From Streptomyces sp. NBC_00659 (GTDB taxonomy: Bacteria > Actinomycetota > Actinomycetes > Streptomycetales > Streptomycetaceae): a stretch of 64,000 nucleotides of DNA. The stretch covers positions 1,550,001-1,614,000 of the forward strand of contig NZ_CP109031.1 in assembly GCF_036226925.1 (NCBI RefSeq). The letters run 5' to 3'. A program made the translations under genes and the position numbers. The notes beneath the pieces are model-generated. The model was not told the DNA's origin, made no database searches, and worked only from the letters and a program-made list of their open reading frames with translations. How positions within the stretch are numbered: the stretch's first letter is position 1; every line of letters begins with the position of its first letter. Below are positions 17,384 through 25,894 of the stretch, one piece after another.

Positions 17384-17770
17384 ATGGTGCATGTACTGAG
17401 CAGCCGGACTCTTCTGCGTCCGACCGACCCGGAACGCTCGCGCGTCTTCTACGGTGAACAGCTCGGCCTCGCCGTCTACCGCGAGTTCGGTACGGGACCC
17501 GAGCGCGGGACCGTGTACTTCCTCGGCGGTGGCTTCCTGGAGGTCGCCGGACGCTCCGGGACACCGCCCTCCCCGGCGCTGAAGCTGTGGCTCCAGGTCG
17601 CGGACATGGCGGCGGCCCACGAGGAGCTGACGGCCGCCGGTGTCGAGGCGCTGCGCGGGCCGGTGCGGGAGCCGTGGGGGCTGATCGAGATGTGGATCGC
17701 GGACCCGGACGGGACCGAGATCGTGATCGTCGAGATCCCGGCCGATCATCCGCTGCGCTACCGGCCTTGA
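17384..17770 (+). CDS. VOC family (glyoxalase/bleomycin resistance-like) protein
   Basis: 128-aa single vicinal-oxygen-chelate domain built of two beta-alpha-beta-beta-beta modules (SRTLLRPTDPERSRVFYGEQLGL and LKLWLQVADMAAAHEELTAAG ... WIADPDGTEIVIVE). The C-terminal metal-ligand Glu position is present. It is the first of three VOC genes within 2 kb. The function (isomerase, lyase, dioxygenase or drug-binding) cannot be told from sequence. The start ATG lies 154 bp from the divergent GNAT start. Confidence 0.88.
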   Translation: MVHVLSSRTLLRPTDPERSRVFYGEQLGLAVYREFGTGPERGTVYFLGGGFLEVAGRSGTPPSPALKLWLQVADMAAAHEELTAAGVEALRGPVREPWGLIEMWIADPDGTEIVIVEIPADHPLRYRP

Positions 17771-17967
17771 GTCCCCGGCCCGCCGAACGATCCGCCGGAC
17801 CCGTGGATCGTCCCGCACCACCGGTGTACGGGCCAGGGGTGCCTGGCACGTGCCCGGCACACGAAAACGGCCACCGGCCCGTCGCGGCATCCGGAACCGG
17901 CGTCCGGATGGCCGGTGCCGCACCGCAGGCTTAGCGTGCTGAGGGGGCCCGCTGCGGAAGGAACGTC

Positions 17968-18735
17968 ATGAAGCTCGACAGGCCGGTGCCCGGCGGACCC
18001 TGCTGGACGGAGCTCGGTACCGACGACCTGGAGGGCGCCAAGCGCTTCTACGCCGACCTGTTCGGCTGGCGCCCGGAGACGGACCCGCGTCAGGAGGCGG
18101 GCGGGTACACCGTCGCGTACCTGGGGGACGCGGCCGTCGCGGCGGTCACCCCGATCTACCAGGAGTCGCAGCCCGTCGCCTGGAACGTGTCGTTCGCCGT
18201 CACCGACGTGGACGCGACCGCGGCGGCCGTGCAGGCCGCCGGCGGAACCCTCGCCCTGGCCCCGATGGACGTGCTGGACATGGGCCGTTTCGCGGTCGCC
18301 TTCGACCCGGGCGGCGCCGTGTTCCAGATGTGGCAGGCGCGGGCCTTCCCCGGTGCGGGGCTGTTCAACGCGCCCGGCGCGCTCGGCTGGGTGGAACTCC
18401 TGACCCGGGCCCCGGACCGGGTGACCGAGTTCTACACGACGGTGTTCGGCTGGACCGTGAAGCCCTCGGAGCACTACCCGCAGTGGGGCGTCGACGGCGC
18501 CGACTTCGGCGGCATGGTCACGATGGACGAGAACTTCGCGCACGAGGTTCCCTCGCACTGGCTGCCCTACTTCGCCGTCGAGGACGTGGACGAAACGGCG
18601 AACGCCGTCCTCATGGCGGACGGCCACCTGCTGATGGAGCCCGTCTCCCAGCCGGGAGGCCACCGCCGCCTGGCCGTCGCCCGGGACAGACAGGGCGCGG
18701 CCTTCGGCATCTACGCGGAGGGCGCGAAGCACTGA
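17968..18735 (+). CDS. Two-domain VOC family protein
   Basis: 255-aa protein with two complete VOC domains (about 1-125, WTELGTDDLEGAKRFYADLFGW; about 135-250, WVELLTRAPDRVTEFYTTVFGW), each with the tandem beta-alpha-beta motif. It resembles the actinobacterial hydroxylase-like or 27-kDa antigen group of glyoxalase-fold proteins. Second of three VOC genes in a row; each has its own upstream gap of about 200 bp or more, so they are probably not one operon. Confidence 0.87.
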   Translation: MKLDRPVPGGPCWTELGTDDLEGAKRFYADLFGWRPETDPRQEAGGYTVAYLGDAAVAAVTPIYQESQPVAWNVSFAVTDVDATAAAVQAAGGTLALAPMDVLDMGRFAVAFDPGGAVFQMWQARAFPGAGLFNAPGALGWVELLTRAPDRVTEFYTTVFGWTVKPSEHYPQWGVDGADFGGMVTMDENFAHEVPSHWLPYFAVEDVDETANAVLMADGHLLMEPVSQPGGHRRLAVARDRQGAAFGIYAEGAKH

Positions 18736-18884
18736 ACCTCCGCCACCTTGAAGTCGCAGGTCAAAGGACTGTGTGACCGGTACTCGGGTGCTCGGGTGCT
18801 CGCACTGGTCGTGCGCGGCAGTCTGCGGAGCAGATCGTTCGACGGAGCCGGACCCGCCTCCCGCGGGCCGCAGCCCTCGGCTTG

Positions 18885-18908
18885 ACAGGCAAGTGAATAC
18901 TTGCCTGT
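18885..18908. promoter_or_regulatory. 24-bp operator-like palindrome over a TTGACA box
   Basis: ACAGGCAAGT (18885-18894) and ACTTGCCTGT (18899-18908) are perfect 10-bp arms around GAAT. The left arm overlaps a consensus -35 TTGACA (18882-18887). The site lies 83 bp before the third VOC gene and is typical of a repressor such as a TetR or MarR family member covering a promoter. No regulator gene is adjacent on this strand; the MarR gene at 19551 is the nearest candidate. Confidence 0.65.
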
Positions 18909-18991
18909 TCTGTGGTCGTGACAGCCCCGTTGCGGCAGAGAGCGGAGCGCCGGCCCACACCCGACCCGTCCGGACCGGAGAAGAGCACTCC

Positions 18992-19384
18992 ATGAAGATC
19001 CATCTGACCAGCGTCTTCGTCGACGACCAGGCCAAGGCCGAGCACTTCTACACCGAGATCCTCGGCTTCGTGAAGAAGCACGACGTCCCGCTGGGCGAGC
19101 AGCACCGATGGCTGACCGTCGTCTCGCCCGACGAGCCCGGCGGCACCGAACTCCTCCTGGAGCCCGTCGGCCACCCGGCCGTCAAGCCCTACCGCGACGC
19201 GCTCGTCAAGGACGGCATCCCGCTCGCCCAGTTCGCCGTCGACGACGTAGAGGCGGAGTACGAGCGACTGCGCGCCCTCGGCGTTCGCTTCACCCAGGAG
19301 CCCCTGGCGATGGGCCCTGTCACCACCGCCGTCTTCGACGACACCTGCGGCAACCTGATCCAGATCGCGACACAGCCTCGGTAG
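18992..19384 (+). CDS. VOC family protein
   Basis: 130-aa single VOC domain (HLTSVFVDDQAKAEHFYTEILGF ... QFAVDDVEAEYERLRALGVRFTQEP ... TAVFDDTCGNLIQIAT). The ATG at 18992 is preceded by GGAG. Third of the VOC group and the only one with an obvious palindromic operator and a consensus -35 box upstream, so it is probably inducible. The substrate is unknown. Confidence 0.9.
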   Translation: MKIHLTSVFVDDQAKAEHFYTEILGFVKKHDVPLGEQHRWLTVVSPDEPGGTELLLEPVGHPAVKPYRDALVKDGIPLAQFAVDDVEAEYERLRALGVRFTQEPLAMGPVTTAVFDDTCGNLIQIATQPR

Positions 19385-19550
19385 GCGTATGCCTCGCGCG
19401 GGGGCCGACCGTCACGGACTCCAGGACCCTCGTCCTGGAGTCCGTCAGCAGCGTGAGTACACAGCACCGGTCACACCAGCCCTTCGGCCTGCGTCTCCAG
19501 CCGGCGGGGCTCACTGACCCCTGCCTGACCGACGGCCCCTCCGGTCGGCG

Positions 19551-20156
19551 TCAGGCGCGCGGCAGTCTCAGCCGGCCCTCCAACTGCCCGAGCAACTCTC
19601 CCAGGAGGCGCGCGAGTTCACGCTGGCGTTCCCGCTCGATGCCGGACAGGACCACGGTCTCGTAGGCGAGTTGGTCGGGAAGGACGGAGTCGACCAGGTC
19701 CCGTCCGGCATCGGTCAGCCGGACGTGTGCGACACGGCGGTCACGGGTGTCGCCGCGCCGCTCGACGAGGCCGCGTTCGGTCAGCTGCTTGAGCCGCTTG
19801 GTGACGGCGGCACCCGAGGAGAAGGTCTCGCGGGCGATGTCGCTGGGGGTCAGCTCGTGCCCGGTGCGGCGCAGCGTCCCGAGCACGTCGAACTCGGGGC
19901 GGGTGAGCCCGGCCCGGCGCAGCGGCGCGTCCTCGGCCTGCTGGAGCAGCGCGGCACAGCGGTTGACCCGCCCGATCACCTCCATGGGCCCGGTGTCGAG
20001 ATCGGGCCGCACGTTCTCCCACTGACGAACGACGGCCGCCACCGTGTCGGCCACCACCTTGTCGCCGGGCGCCGGCGTCGGATCGTCGTCCGGCGTCGGA
20101 TCGTCGTCCGGCGTCGGGTCGCCGTCCGCCGCTCTCCGCCCGTCCGCTGTCGTCAT
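19551..20156 (-). CDS. MarR family transcriptional regulator with acidic repeat N-terminus
   Basis: 201-aa winged-helix regulator: RPEFDVLGTLRRTG, LTPSDIARETFSSGAAVTKRLKQLTERGLVERRGDTRDRRVAHVRLTDAGRDLV is the classic MarR DNA-binding wing. The first 35 residues carry a tandem PTPDDD repeat encoded by 18-bp direct repeats around 20076-20125, an unusual acidic tail of unknown role. The ATG at 20156 overlaps the stop of the FUSC gene (ATGA), so the two are translationally coupled and the regulator probably controls this transporter. An AT-rich dyad upstream of the FUSC gene is its likely target. Confidence 0.92.
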   Translation of the reverse strand: MTTADGRRAADGDPTPDDDPTPDDDPTPAPGDKVVADTVAAVVRQWENVRPDLDTGPMEVIGRVNRCAALLQQAEDAPLRRAGLTRPEFDVLGTLRRTGHELTPSDIARETFSSGAAVTKRLKQLTERGLVERRGDTRDRRVAHVRLTDAGRDLVDSVLPDQLAYETVVLSGIERERQRELARLLGELLGQLEGRLRLPRA

Positions 20157-21796
20157 GCCTGTGCGCCCTCCCGGCAGTGCAGTCCCTGGCGTCGTACCGT
20201 CGCGGCGAGCGTACGGTGTCCGGCCTGTTCGGCCCGCATCACCCGCTCCTCCGGCAGGGCGCGCCTCCGCCATTCGCCCGACGCGGTGTCCACGGCGGAG
20301 CGCAGGTGCACGACGGCGGCGGACAGACCGCGGCGGGCCGACTCCAGGGCGCCGGGCTCGGGCCGCTCCTCGGCGAGCAGTCCGGCGGCGTGTTCCTGGG
20401 CCCGCCCCACTGCGGCGAGCGCCTCTTCGATACGGTCGCCGGCCCGCCTGTTGGTCACGGCGACGGCCGCGAGGAAGCCGACCAGCGCTCCCACGAGGGT
20501 GTCCAGGACCCGGTCGGTCATCAGCTCCCCGGGCCGCTGGGCGTGCGCGAACTCGGTGATCAGCAGGGCCATGGGGGTGACACAGACGCTGCCGAGCCAG
20601 TAGTTGCGGCCGATCAGTGCCTCGGCGCCGAAGTTCAGGGCGAGGCAGCACAGCACGAGGGCCGCCCGCCCGGCGTGGGCGAGCGGGAGGAGAACGGCGA
20701 AGGCCGCGACCCCGAGGAGGTTGCCGGTCACGCGCTGGACGCCGCGGCTCCAGGTCAGGGTGACGTTGGCCTGGTAGAGGGAGGCGGCGGTGACCAGGGC
20801 CCAGTAGGGGCGGCCGACGCCGAGCGCGAGCGAGGCGTATCCGGCGAGGGCGCAGCCGAGCGCGGTGCGCAGGGCGATGGGGGCGAGCGGGCCGAGTCGG
20901 GCGAGCAGGGGCGGTTCCCCGAAGGCGAGGGCGGCCTCGACGCCGAGGAGTTCGTCCGCGGCGTCGCCGAGTCCGTCGGGGCGCGGGACGGGTCCGGTGC
21001 CGGACAGTTCGCGGGCCCAGCCACGCAACCGTTCGGGGTCCGTGTCGGCGGGTGCGGCGAGCGCGACCTCGGCCCGTACGACGAGCCGTTCGAGGGCGCG
21101 TCGGGGCGCGGAGCGGGCTCCCGTGGACAGCAGCGACTGCCAGGCGGTGTGCACGGCGGCGGCCGCGGCGGCGCGGGCACGGGCGTCGTCCGGGGCCCCG
21201 ACGGACACGGCGGCGGCGTTCAGCGCGTGCGCGGTGGCACGCCGTTCCGGGCCGTGCGGGCGTACGAGCCCGGGGGCCATGCCGACGATCCAGGCCCAGG
21301 CTCCCGCCGCCGCGCCCAGCGCGAGGTGGCCCGGCACCTGTCCGAGGCTCTGCGGTGCGAACAGGGACGCCGAGGAGATGAAGGCGAGGACGACATGCCC
21401 CGGCGGGCCGATGCGCGTGGCGTCGCACAGGGCCTTCTGAGCGGCGGCCAGCAGCGCGCCGACGGTGACCAGCGCGACGGCGTTCGTGGTGAGCGAGGCC
21501 GCAACGAGCGCGACGCCGAGTCCGCCGAGCATTCCGGCGACCACCCAGGCGAGGACTCGGGCCCGTGCGGCGTACGGGCGGCTGTGGGCGTAGAGCGCGC
21601 AGAGGGACCCGGCCATGGTGTACATCGCCAGGTCCAGCCGGCCGAGCGCCAGCAGCGTCAGATTCGGCGGGGCGACCGCGACGACGACGCTCAGGGCGGG
21701 CTTGAACCAGATGTCGGAGGGCCTGCCGAGGCGCAGCACGCCCGCCAGCGGAAGCCGCCGGGCGCGCGAGGGACGGAGAGGGGTCGCACTGCTCAT
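20153..21796 (-). CDS. FUSC family transporter-like membrane protein
   Basis: 547-aa membrane protein of the fusaric acid resistance/aromatic acid exporter (FUSC) type: two clusters of hydrophobic helices (about residues 25-170 and 330-460) each followed by a soluble helical segment. Family members export aromatic acids or related toxic compounds. The ATG at 21796 is preceded by AAGG. It is followed by, and overlaps with, a MarR regulator, the usual arrangement for a substrate-induced efflux module. A second, separate FUSC gene lies at 61660-63159. Confidence 0.88.
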   Translation of the reverse strand: MSSATPLRPSRARRLPLAGVLRLGRPSDIWFKPALSVVVAVAPPNLTLLALGRLDLAMYTMAGSLCALYAHSRPYAARARVLAWVVAGMLGGLGVALVAASLTTNAVALVTVGALLAAAQKALCDATRIGPPGHVVLAFISSASLFAPQSLGQVPGHLALGAAAGAWAWIVGMAPGLVRPHGPERRATAHALNAAAVSVGAPDDARARAAAAAAVHTAWQSLLSTGARSAPRRALERLVVRAEVALAAPADTDPERLRGWARELSGTGPVPRPDGLGDAADELLGVEAALAFGEPPLLARLGPLAPIALRTALGCALAGYASLALGVGRPYWALVTAASLYQANVTLTWSRGVQRVTGNLLGVAAFAVLLPLAHAGRAALVLCCLALNFGAEALIGRNYWLGSVCVTPMALLITEFAHAQRPGELMTDRVLDTLVGALVGFLAAVAVTNRRAGDRIEEALAAVGRAQEHAAGLLAEERPEPGALESARRGLSAAVVHLRSAVDTASGEWRRRALPEERVMRAEQAGHRTLAATVRRQGLHCREGAQA

Positions 21797-21816
21797 GACG
21801 ATAACCTTAGCAGGTG

Positions 21817-21830
21817 TTTTATCTGTAAAA
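21817..21830. promoter_or_regulatory. AT-rich dyad before the FUSC-MarR operon
   Basis: TTTTA (21817-21821) and TAAAA (21826-21830) form an inverted repeat around TCTG in an otherwise GC-rich region, 21 bp before the FUSC start. It fits a promoter -10 area covered by a MarR operator; binding is inferred from the operon context. Confidence 0.5.
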
Positions 21831-22029
21831 TAGTTTCTCGAAGCGGCTCCCGCCTGCGGTGCACTCCCGCATGCTCCCCCGTGTACAACCCTGCGCTCGT
21901 ATGCGCACCGGCTGCCCGGGGCATGCCCTGACCGACCGTCCGATGTCCGGCACCGCTGCCCGGCACTCTCCGCCCGGCATCGCGTGTCCCGCGTCGCGCG
22001 TCCGACATCGTCTTGCGGGGAGGTACGCG

Positions 22030-22578
22030 GTGCACGGACCGGCTTCACCCGGCTGGCTGCTCGTCGCGCTGTGCGCGGCGACGGGGGCCTACTGCCTGCT
22101 GCGCATGCGCAGCCCCGTCGAGGAACAACGCCGCACCGCGGGCGGCGAGGCGCTCATGGGGTTCGGCATGGCCGCGATGGCCGTACCGGCGGCCGCGGTG
22201 ACGCCGCCGCGCTGGGCCTGGCTCGCCTGCGCGGCCGTCTTCGGCGTCGCCGCGCTGCGCGCGCTGTGGACGGCCCGCGGCGGCGGACACCATCTGCACC
22301 ATCTGATGGGCACCCTCGCGATGGTCTACATGGCCGCGGTGATGACCACCGCCCCGGCCCACCACGTCCACGGCGGCACCGGTGCCCCCGCCCTCACCGG
22401 CGTGCTCCTGCTGTACTTCACCGGCTACGTGCTCCGCTCGGGCATCCGTCTTCTGCCGACGGCCGTCGCGTCGGGCCCGACGGCACGCGTCGTCGGCTGG
22501 GGCGACCGCCCCGAACTCTCCCAGGCCTGCCGCCTGTCGATGGGGATCGCGATGCTGGCGATGCTGGTCACGCTCTGA
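22030..22578 (+). CDS. DUF5134 family membrane protein
   Basis: 182-aa integral membrane protein with about five hydrophobic helices and His-rich loops (GGHHLHHLMGTLAMVYMAAVM, APAHHVHGG). Met and His placement in the membrane recalls metal (copper) handling proteins, but the DUF5134 family has no established function known to me. The GTG at 22030 is chosen for the strong GGGGAGG 6 nt upstream; the longer reading to 21859 has no support. Confidence 0.8.
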   Translation: MHGPASPGWLLVALCAATGAYCLLRMRSPVEEQRRTAGGEALMGFGMAAMAVPAAAVTPPRWAWLACAAVFGVAALRALWTARGGGHHLHHLMGTLAMVYMAAVMTTAPAHHVHGGTGAPALTGVLLLYFTGYVLRSGIRLLPTAVASGPTARVVGWGDRPELSQACRLSMGIAMLAMLVTL

Positions 22579-22750
22579 CGTCGGTCACGCTCCGGCTTCC
22601 GGAGGCCCGGGGCCGCGCCCCTGACGCGCGGTCGCACGCCGGGGCCGGGGGTGCCCGGGAGGGAGTCCGGGCACGGTACGAACCCGTGGCGTACGTCACT
22701 TGGGGTCGTTGGCCGTATCCAGCGGCGGGCCCCGCTCATAGGCTTCGGCC

Positions 22751-23686
22751 ATGATGGTCCCCGCGGCACTGTTGCTGCTCGGCGCCCTTGCCTCCGTGGT
22801 CGCTCCGCGACTGCTCGCACGGGCCGACTGGCCGGACCGGGAACCCGTGGTCGCCCTGTGGGTGTGGCAGTGCGTGGTGGCGGCCGTACTGCTGTGCTGC
22901 GTCCTGTCGATGACGCTGAGCGCGTCCGCCGCCTGGGTGGCCGTGCGCGGTCATGTCTTCGGCGGCGCACCGGCGTCGGTCGTCGACGCCTACGCGCCGA
23001 GTGCCGGCGGCCCCTGGGCCGCCGCCACGGCCGTGGCACTCGCGTGCGGCGGCGCCTGGACCGCGGCGATGCTGGCGCGCGAGATCGTACGGGCGCGGCT
23101 GCGCCGTCGGCAGAGCCGGTCCGAACTCCTGGTGCGGGCCCCGCTGTTGCCCGGTGAGGAATCCGGCGAAGATCGTCTGGTGGTACTGGAGGGAGAGCGC
23201 CCCGACGCCTGGTGGCTGCCCGGCACGGCTCCCCAACTGGTCATCACCACCGCCGCGTTGCGCCGCCTCAAGGGACGTCAGCTCGATGCCGTACTGGCCC
23301 ATGAGCAGGGACACGCGCGGGCCCGGCACGACTGGCTGCTGCACTGTTCGGCCGCGCTGGCCAACGGGTTCCCGCAGGTTCCCGTCTTCGCCGCGTTCCG
23401 CGACGAGATGCACCGGCTGGTCGAACTCGCCGCCGACGACGTGGCGTCGCGTCGCTTCGGCCGGCTCACGATCGCTCTCGCCCTGGTCGAACTCAACGAG
23501 GACCGGGGCGTGTTCGGACCCGGACAGGCCCCGGGCGCCCATGTCCCCCAGCGCGTGGACCGCCTCCTCACCCCCCGGGACCGGCTCACGACGGCCCGTC
23601 GGCTGCAACTGACGGCGGCGGCCGCGCTGGTACCGGTGGTCCCGGTACTCGTGGCGTTCGTACCGGGCCTGCGGGCACTGGGTTAG
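22751..23686 (+). CDS. M56 family metallopeptidase (BlaR1-type)
   Basis: 311-aa membrane-embedded zinc protease of family M56. The HEXXH motif is HEQGH in DAVLAHEQGHARARHDWLL, with the third ligand region LVELAADDVASRRFG. Hydrophobic helices occur near the N-terminus (about 4-20 and 32-58), around 90-115 and at the end (about 285-305). In BlaR1 systems such proteases inactivate a BlaI-type repressor, but no BlaI gene is adjacent and no penicillin-binding sensor domain is present, so this is the short M56 form. An alternative ATG at 22754 is possible. Confidence 0.9.
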   Translation: MMVPAALLLLGALASVVAPRLLARADWPDREPVVALWVWQCVVAAVLLCCVLSMTLSASAAWVAVRGHVFGGAPASVVDAYAPSAGGPWAAATAVALACGGAWTAAMLAREIVRARLRRRQSRSELLVRAPLLPGEESGEDRLVVLEGERPDAWWLPGTAPQLVITTAALRRLKGRQLDAVLAHEQGHARARHDWLLHCSAALANGFPQVPVFAAFRDEMHRLVELAADDVASRRFGRLTIALALVELNEDRGVFGPGQAPGAHVPQRVDRLLTPRDRLTTARRLQLTAAAALVPVVPVLVAFVPGLRALG

Positions 23687-23808
23687 GCCGGCCCCGTCAG
23701 TCCCGCCGGGTTCGTCGGCCCGGTCGGCGGCACCTCGGACTCCCGTGCGGGGTTCGCGGGACCGGGGCTCCTTGACCACCGCGGGATACCCCGCGAAAGA
23801 TCTCCCGC

Positions 23809-24513
23809 ATGACCTTCAACGGTGTGCTCTTCGACTTCTCCGGGACCCTCTTCCGCGTCGAGGACACGGAATCATGGCTGCGCGCGGTGCTCGCGGAGAC
23901 CGGTCACCCGCTCCCGGAGCCGGAGTTGACCGAGAAGGCGCGCGCCTTGGAGGCGGCGGGCGCGCTCGCGGGCGGAGCCCGTCCGGCGCGGCCGGTGCCG
24001 GATCACCTCGTCGCCCTGTGGGAGAACCGCGACCGCGGTGCCGAGCAGCACAGAGCGGCGTTCACCGGTCTGTCCCGGCAGGTGGCGCTGCCCGATCCCG
24101 CTCTGCACGACGCGCTGTACGAGCGCCAGATGCGGCCCGCCGCCTGGAAGCCCTATCCCGACGCCGCCGAGGTGCTCGGCGCGCTGCGCGAGCGGGGTCT
24201 CGCCGTCGGGGTGGTCAGCAACATCGGCTGGGACCTGCGGCCCGTCTTCCGTGAACACGGCCTCGACCCGTTCGTCGGAACCTATGTCCTGTCGTACGAG
24301 CACGGCGTCCAGAAACCGGATCCGCGGCTCTTCGCGACCGCCTGCGCCGAACTCGGCATCGCCCCGGAGAACACCCTGATGGTCGGCGACGACCGCACGG
24401 CGGACGGCGGTGCGGCGGCCCTGGGCTGCGCCTTGTATTTCGTCGACCACCTGCCGGCGACGGACCGCCCGGACGGACTGCGGCCGGTGCTCGACCTGGT
24501 GGACACGGACTGA
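23809..24513 (+). CDS. HAD family hydrolase
   Basis: 234-aa haloacid dehalogenase-like phosphatase. Motif I is FDFSGTL in GVLFDFSGTLFRVEDTE: the second catalytic Asp of DxDGT is replaced by Ser (FDFSGT), a variant often found in dehalogenase-like and ketosugar-phosphate members. Motif II is VVSNIGW, motif III YEHGVQKPDPRLF, and motif IV MVGDDRTADGGAAALG. The exact substrate is unclear. Confidence 0.9.
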   Translation: MTFNGVLFDFSGTLFRVEDTESWLRAVLAETGHPLPEPELTEKARALEAAGALAGGARPARPVPDHLVALWENRDRGAEQHRAAFTGLSRQVALPDPALHDALYERQMRPAAWKPYPDAAEVLGALRERGLAVGVVSNIGWDLRPVFREHGLDPFVGTYVLSYEHGVQKPDPRLFATACAELGIAPENTLMVGDDRTADGGAAALGCALYFVDHLPATDRPDGLRPVLDLVDTD

Positions 24514-24607
24514 CGTGCCGGCGCCACGGGCTCCGGACACCCGCGGGCCCAGGCACACTTCGTCAGGCCGGCGGCTTCTGGCCCCAGGCGGGCCGATGTG
24601 GTCAAGT

Positions 24608-24627
24608 TTTGGCCAACACAGGCCAAA
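24608..24627. promoter_or_regulatory. 20-bp inverted repeat upstream of small membrane gene
   Basis: TTTGGCC (24608-24614) and GGCCAAA (24621-24627) are perfect arms around AACACA, 63 bp before the start of the 78-aa membrane protein. It may be an operator or the terminator of the HAD gene. Confidence 0.45.
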
Positions 24628-24690
24628 CGCCTCGCAATTCGGGATCCATGGCTAAGTTGGCGCCTCCGTCATACAGTCCCGAGGTCCGTA

Positions 24691-24927
24691 ATGAAGACAG
24701 CGCTCTGGATCCTCCTCGCCGGCTTCCTCACCTGTGTCACCGCCGCCGGTCTCCTCAACACGGTTCGCAGCGACGACAGGGAGACCCTCGTCGGCAATGT
24801 GCTGCTGAGCCTGTCGGTCGGCTGGTACATGGTCACCAACTGGCGACGCGCCTACCGCTCCGCGCACCGGCGCCCGCATCCGGGCGTCATGACCGAGACG
24901 CCCGAGACGGGGAACCACGGCCCATGA
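24691..24927 (+). CDS. Small two-helix membrane protein, unknown function
   Basis: 78-aa protein with two hydrophobic helices (ALWILLAGFLTCVTAAGLL and TLVGNVLLSLSVGWYMV) and a basic C-terminus. The ATG at 24691 has GAGG 9 nt upstream. I do not recognise the family. An inverted repeat lies upstream. Separate transcription from the TetR gene is likely. Confidence 0.65.
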   Translation: MKTALWILLAGFLTCVTAAGLLNTVRSDDRETLVGNVLLSLSVGWYMVTNWRRAYRSAHRRPHPGVMTETPETGNHGP

Positions 24928-25073
24928 AGTCCGCGGACTGCCGCGGAGCGAACAGCACTCCACCGGCGCCCGCTGCCGCTCGTCCGACCTGAGGCGATCC
25001 CCCGCGTCGCCCCAGGTCGGCGGCAGCCCGGAACCGACCCGCGAAGGGCCTGGATCCGAATGCGTTGAGTATA

Positions 25074-25094
25074 GTTGGCTGGCAGCCAGTCAAC
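25074..25094. promoter_or_regulatory. TetR-type operator upstream of the TetR gene
   Basis: The arms GTTGGCTGGC (25074-25083) and GCCAGTCAAC (25085-25094) form a 21-bp quasi-palindrome with one mismatch. A TATAGT -10 hexamer (25070-25075) overlaps its left edge, so binding would block transcription of the TetR gene 15 bp downstream. Autoregulation is inferred. Confidence 0.65.
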
Positions 25095-25108
25095 GCAGGA
25101 GTTACAGC

Positions 25109-25894
25109 ATGTCCCCGCGAAGCGCCTCGGTCAATGAAGAGTTGCGGCGGCGTTCCCGGGAACGTCTGCTGCAAGCCGCGGTCGAGCTGGTGAGCGAGCG
25201 TGGTTACGACGCCACGACGCTCGGGGACATCGCGGATCGCGCGGGATCGGCGCGCGGACTCGTCTCGTACTACTTCCCCGGCAAACGCCAGCTCCTCCAG
25301 TCCGCGGTGCACCGGCTGATGCATCGCACCCTGGAGGAAGCCCTCGAACGCGAACCGCGCAGCGAGGACGGCCGGGAGCGGATGGCGCGGGTCATCGACG
25401 CGATCCTGCGCCTGGCCCGGGATCAGCCGGTGCTGATGCGGCAGCACATGGCCGGTCTGCTCCAGGCCGAGGGTTTCGTCCAGTGCCCCGAACAGGTGCG
25501 GCTCTCCGAGCTGCTCGGGGACACCGTGGCACGCTACGGGTCGCAGCAGGTCTCGGCCGACTACCCGATGCTGCGCGCCCTGCTCATGGGCGCGGTCTAC
25601 GCGGCGCTGGTGCCGGGTGTGCCGATGAAGGTCCCGGTGCTGAGGGCCGAACTCTTCAAGCGCTACCGGCTGGACTGGGAGATGGGGGTGCCGCCGGACG
25701 CCGAGGCGTCGGACGGCCCCCGCGAGACGGATCTGTCCCGCTTCTTCGCGACCGATCCGGAGCCCGAGGCCGGTCCGTCCAGGCAGCCGGGCCGCGGGGA
25801 CGCCGAGCGCGGTGTGCCGCCGGGTCCGGACACCGGGCTCGCGCGAGGGAAGCACGAGCGGGCGTCCGGCCCCGGGGGTCAGCGGCGGGCGTGA
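25109..25894 (+). CDS. TetR/AcrR family transcriptional regulator
   Basis: 261-aa regulator. The N-terminal helix-turn-helix is RERLLQAAVELVSERGYDATTLGDIADRAGSARGLVSYYFPGKRQLL (about residues 15-62). The C-terminal ligand domain is followed by a long disordered, Pro/Gly/Glu-rich tail (from about residue 205) that is not part of the usual fold. The ATG start is preceded by GGAG, and a 21-bp quasi-palindrome overlaps the promoter. Its last 16 bp overlap the 3' end of the convergent DUF6214 gene. Confidence 0.93.
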   Translation: MSPRSASVNEELRRRSRERLLQAAVELVSERGYDATTLGDIADRAGSARGLVSYYFPGKRQLLQSAVHRLMHRTLEEALEREPRSEDGRERMARVIDAILRLARDQPVLMRQHMAGLLQAEGFVQCPEQVRLSELLGDTVARYGSQQVSADYPMLRALLMGAVYAALVPGVPMKVPVLRAELFKRYRLDWEMGVPPDAEASDGPRETDLSRFFATDPEPEAGPSRQPGRGDAERGVPPGPDTGLARGKHERASGPGGQRRA

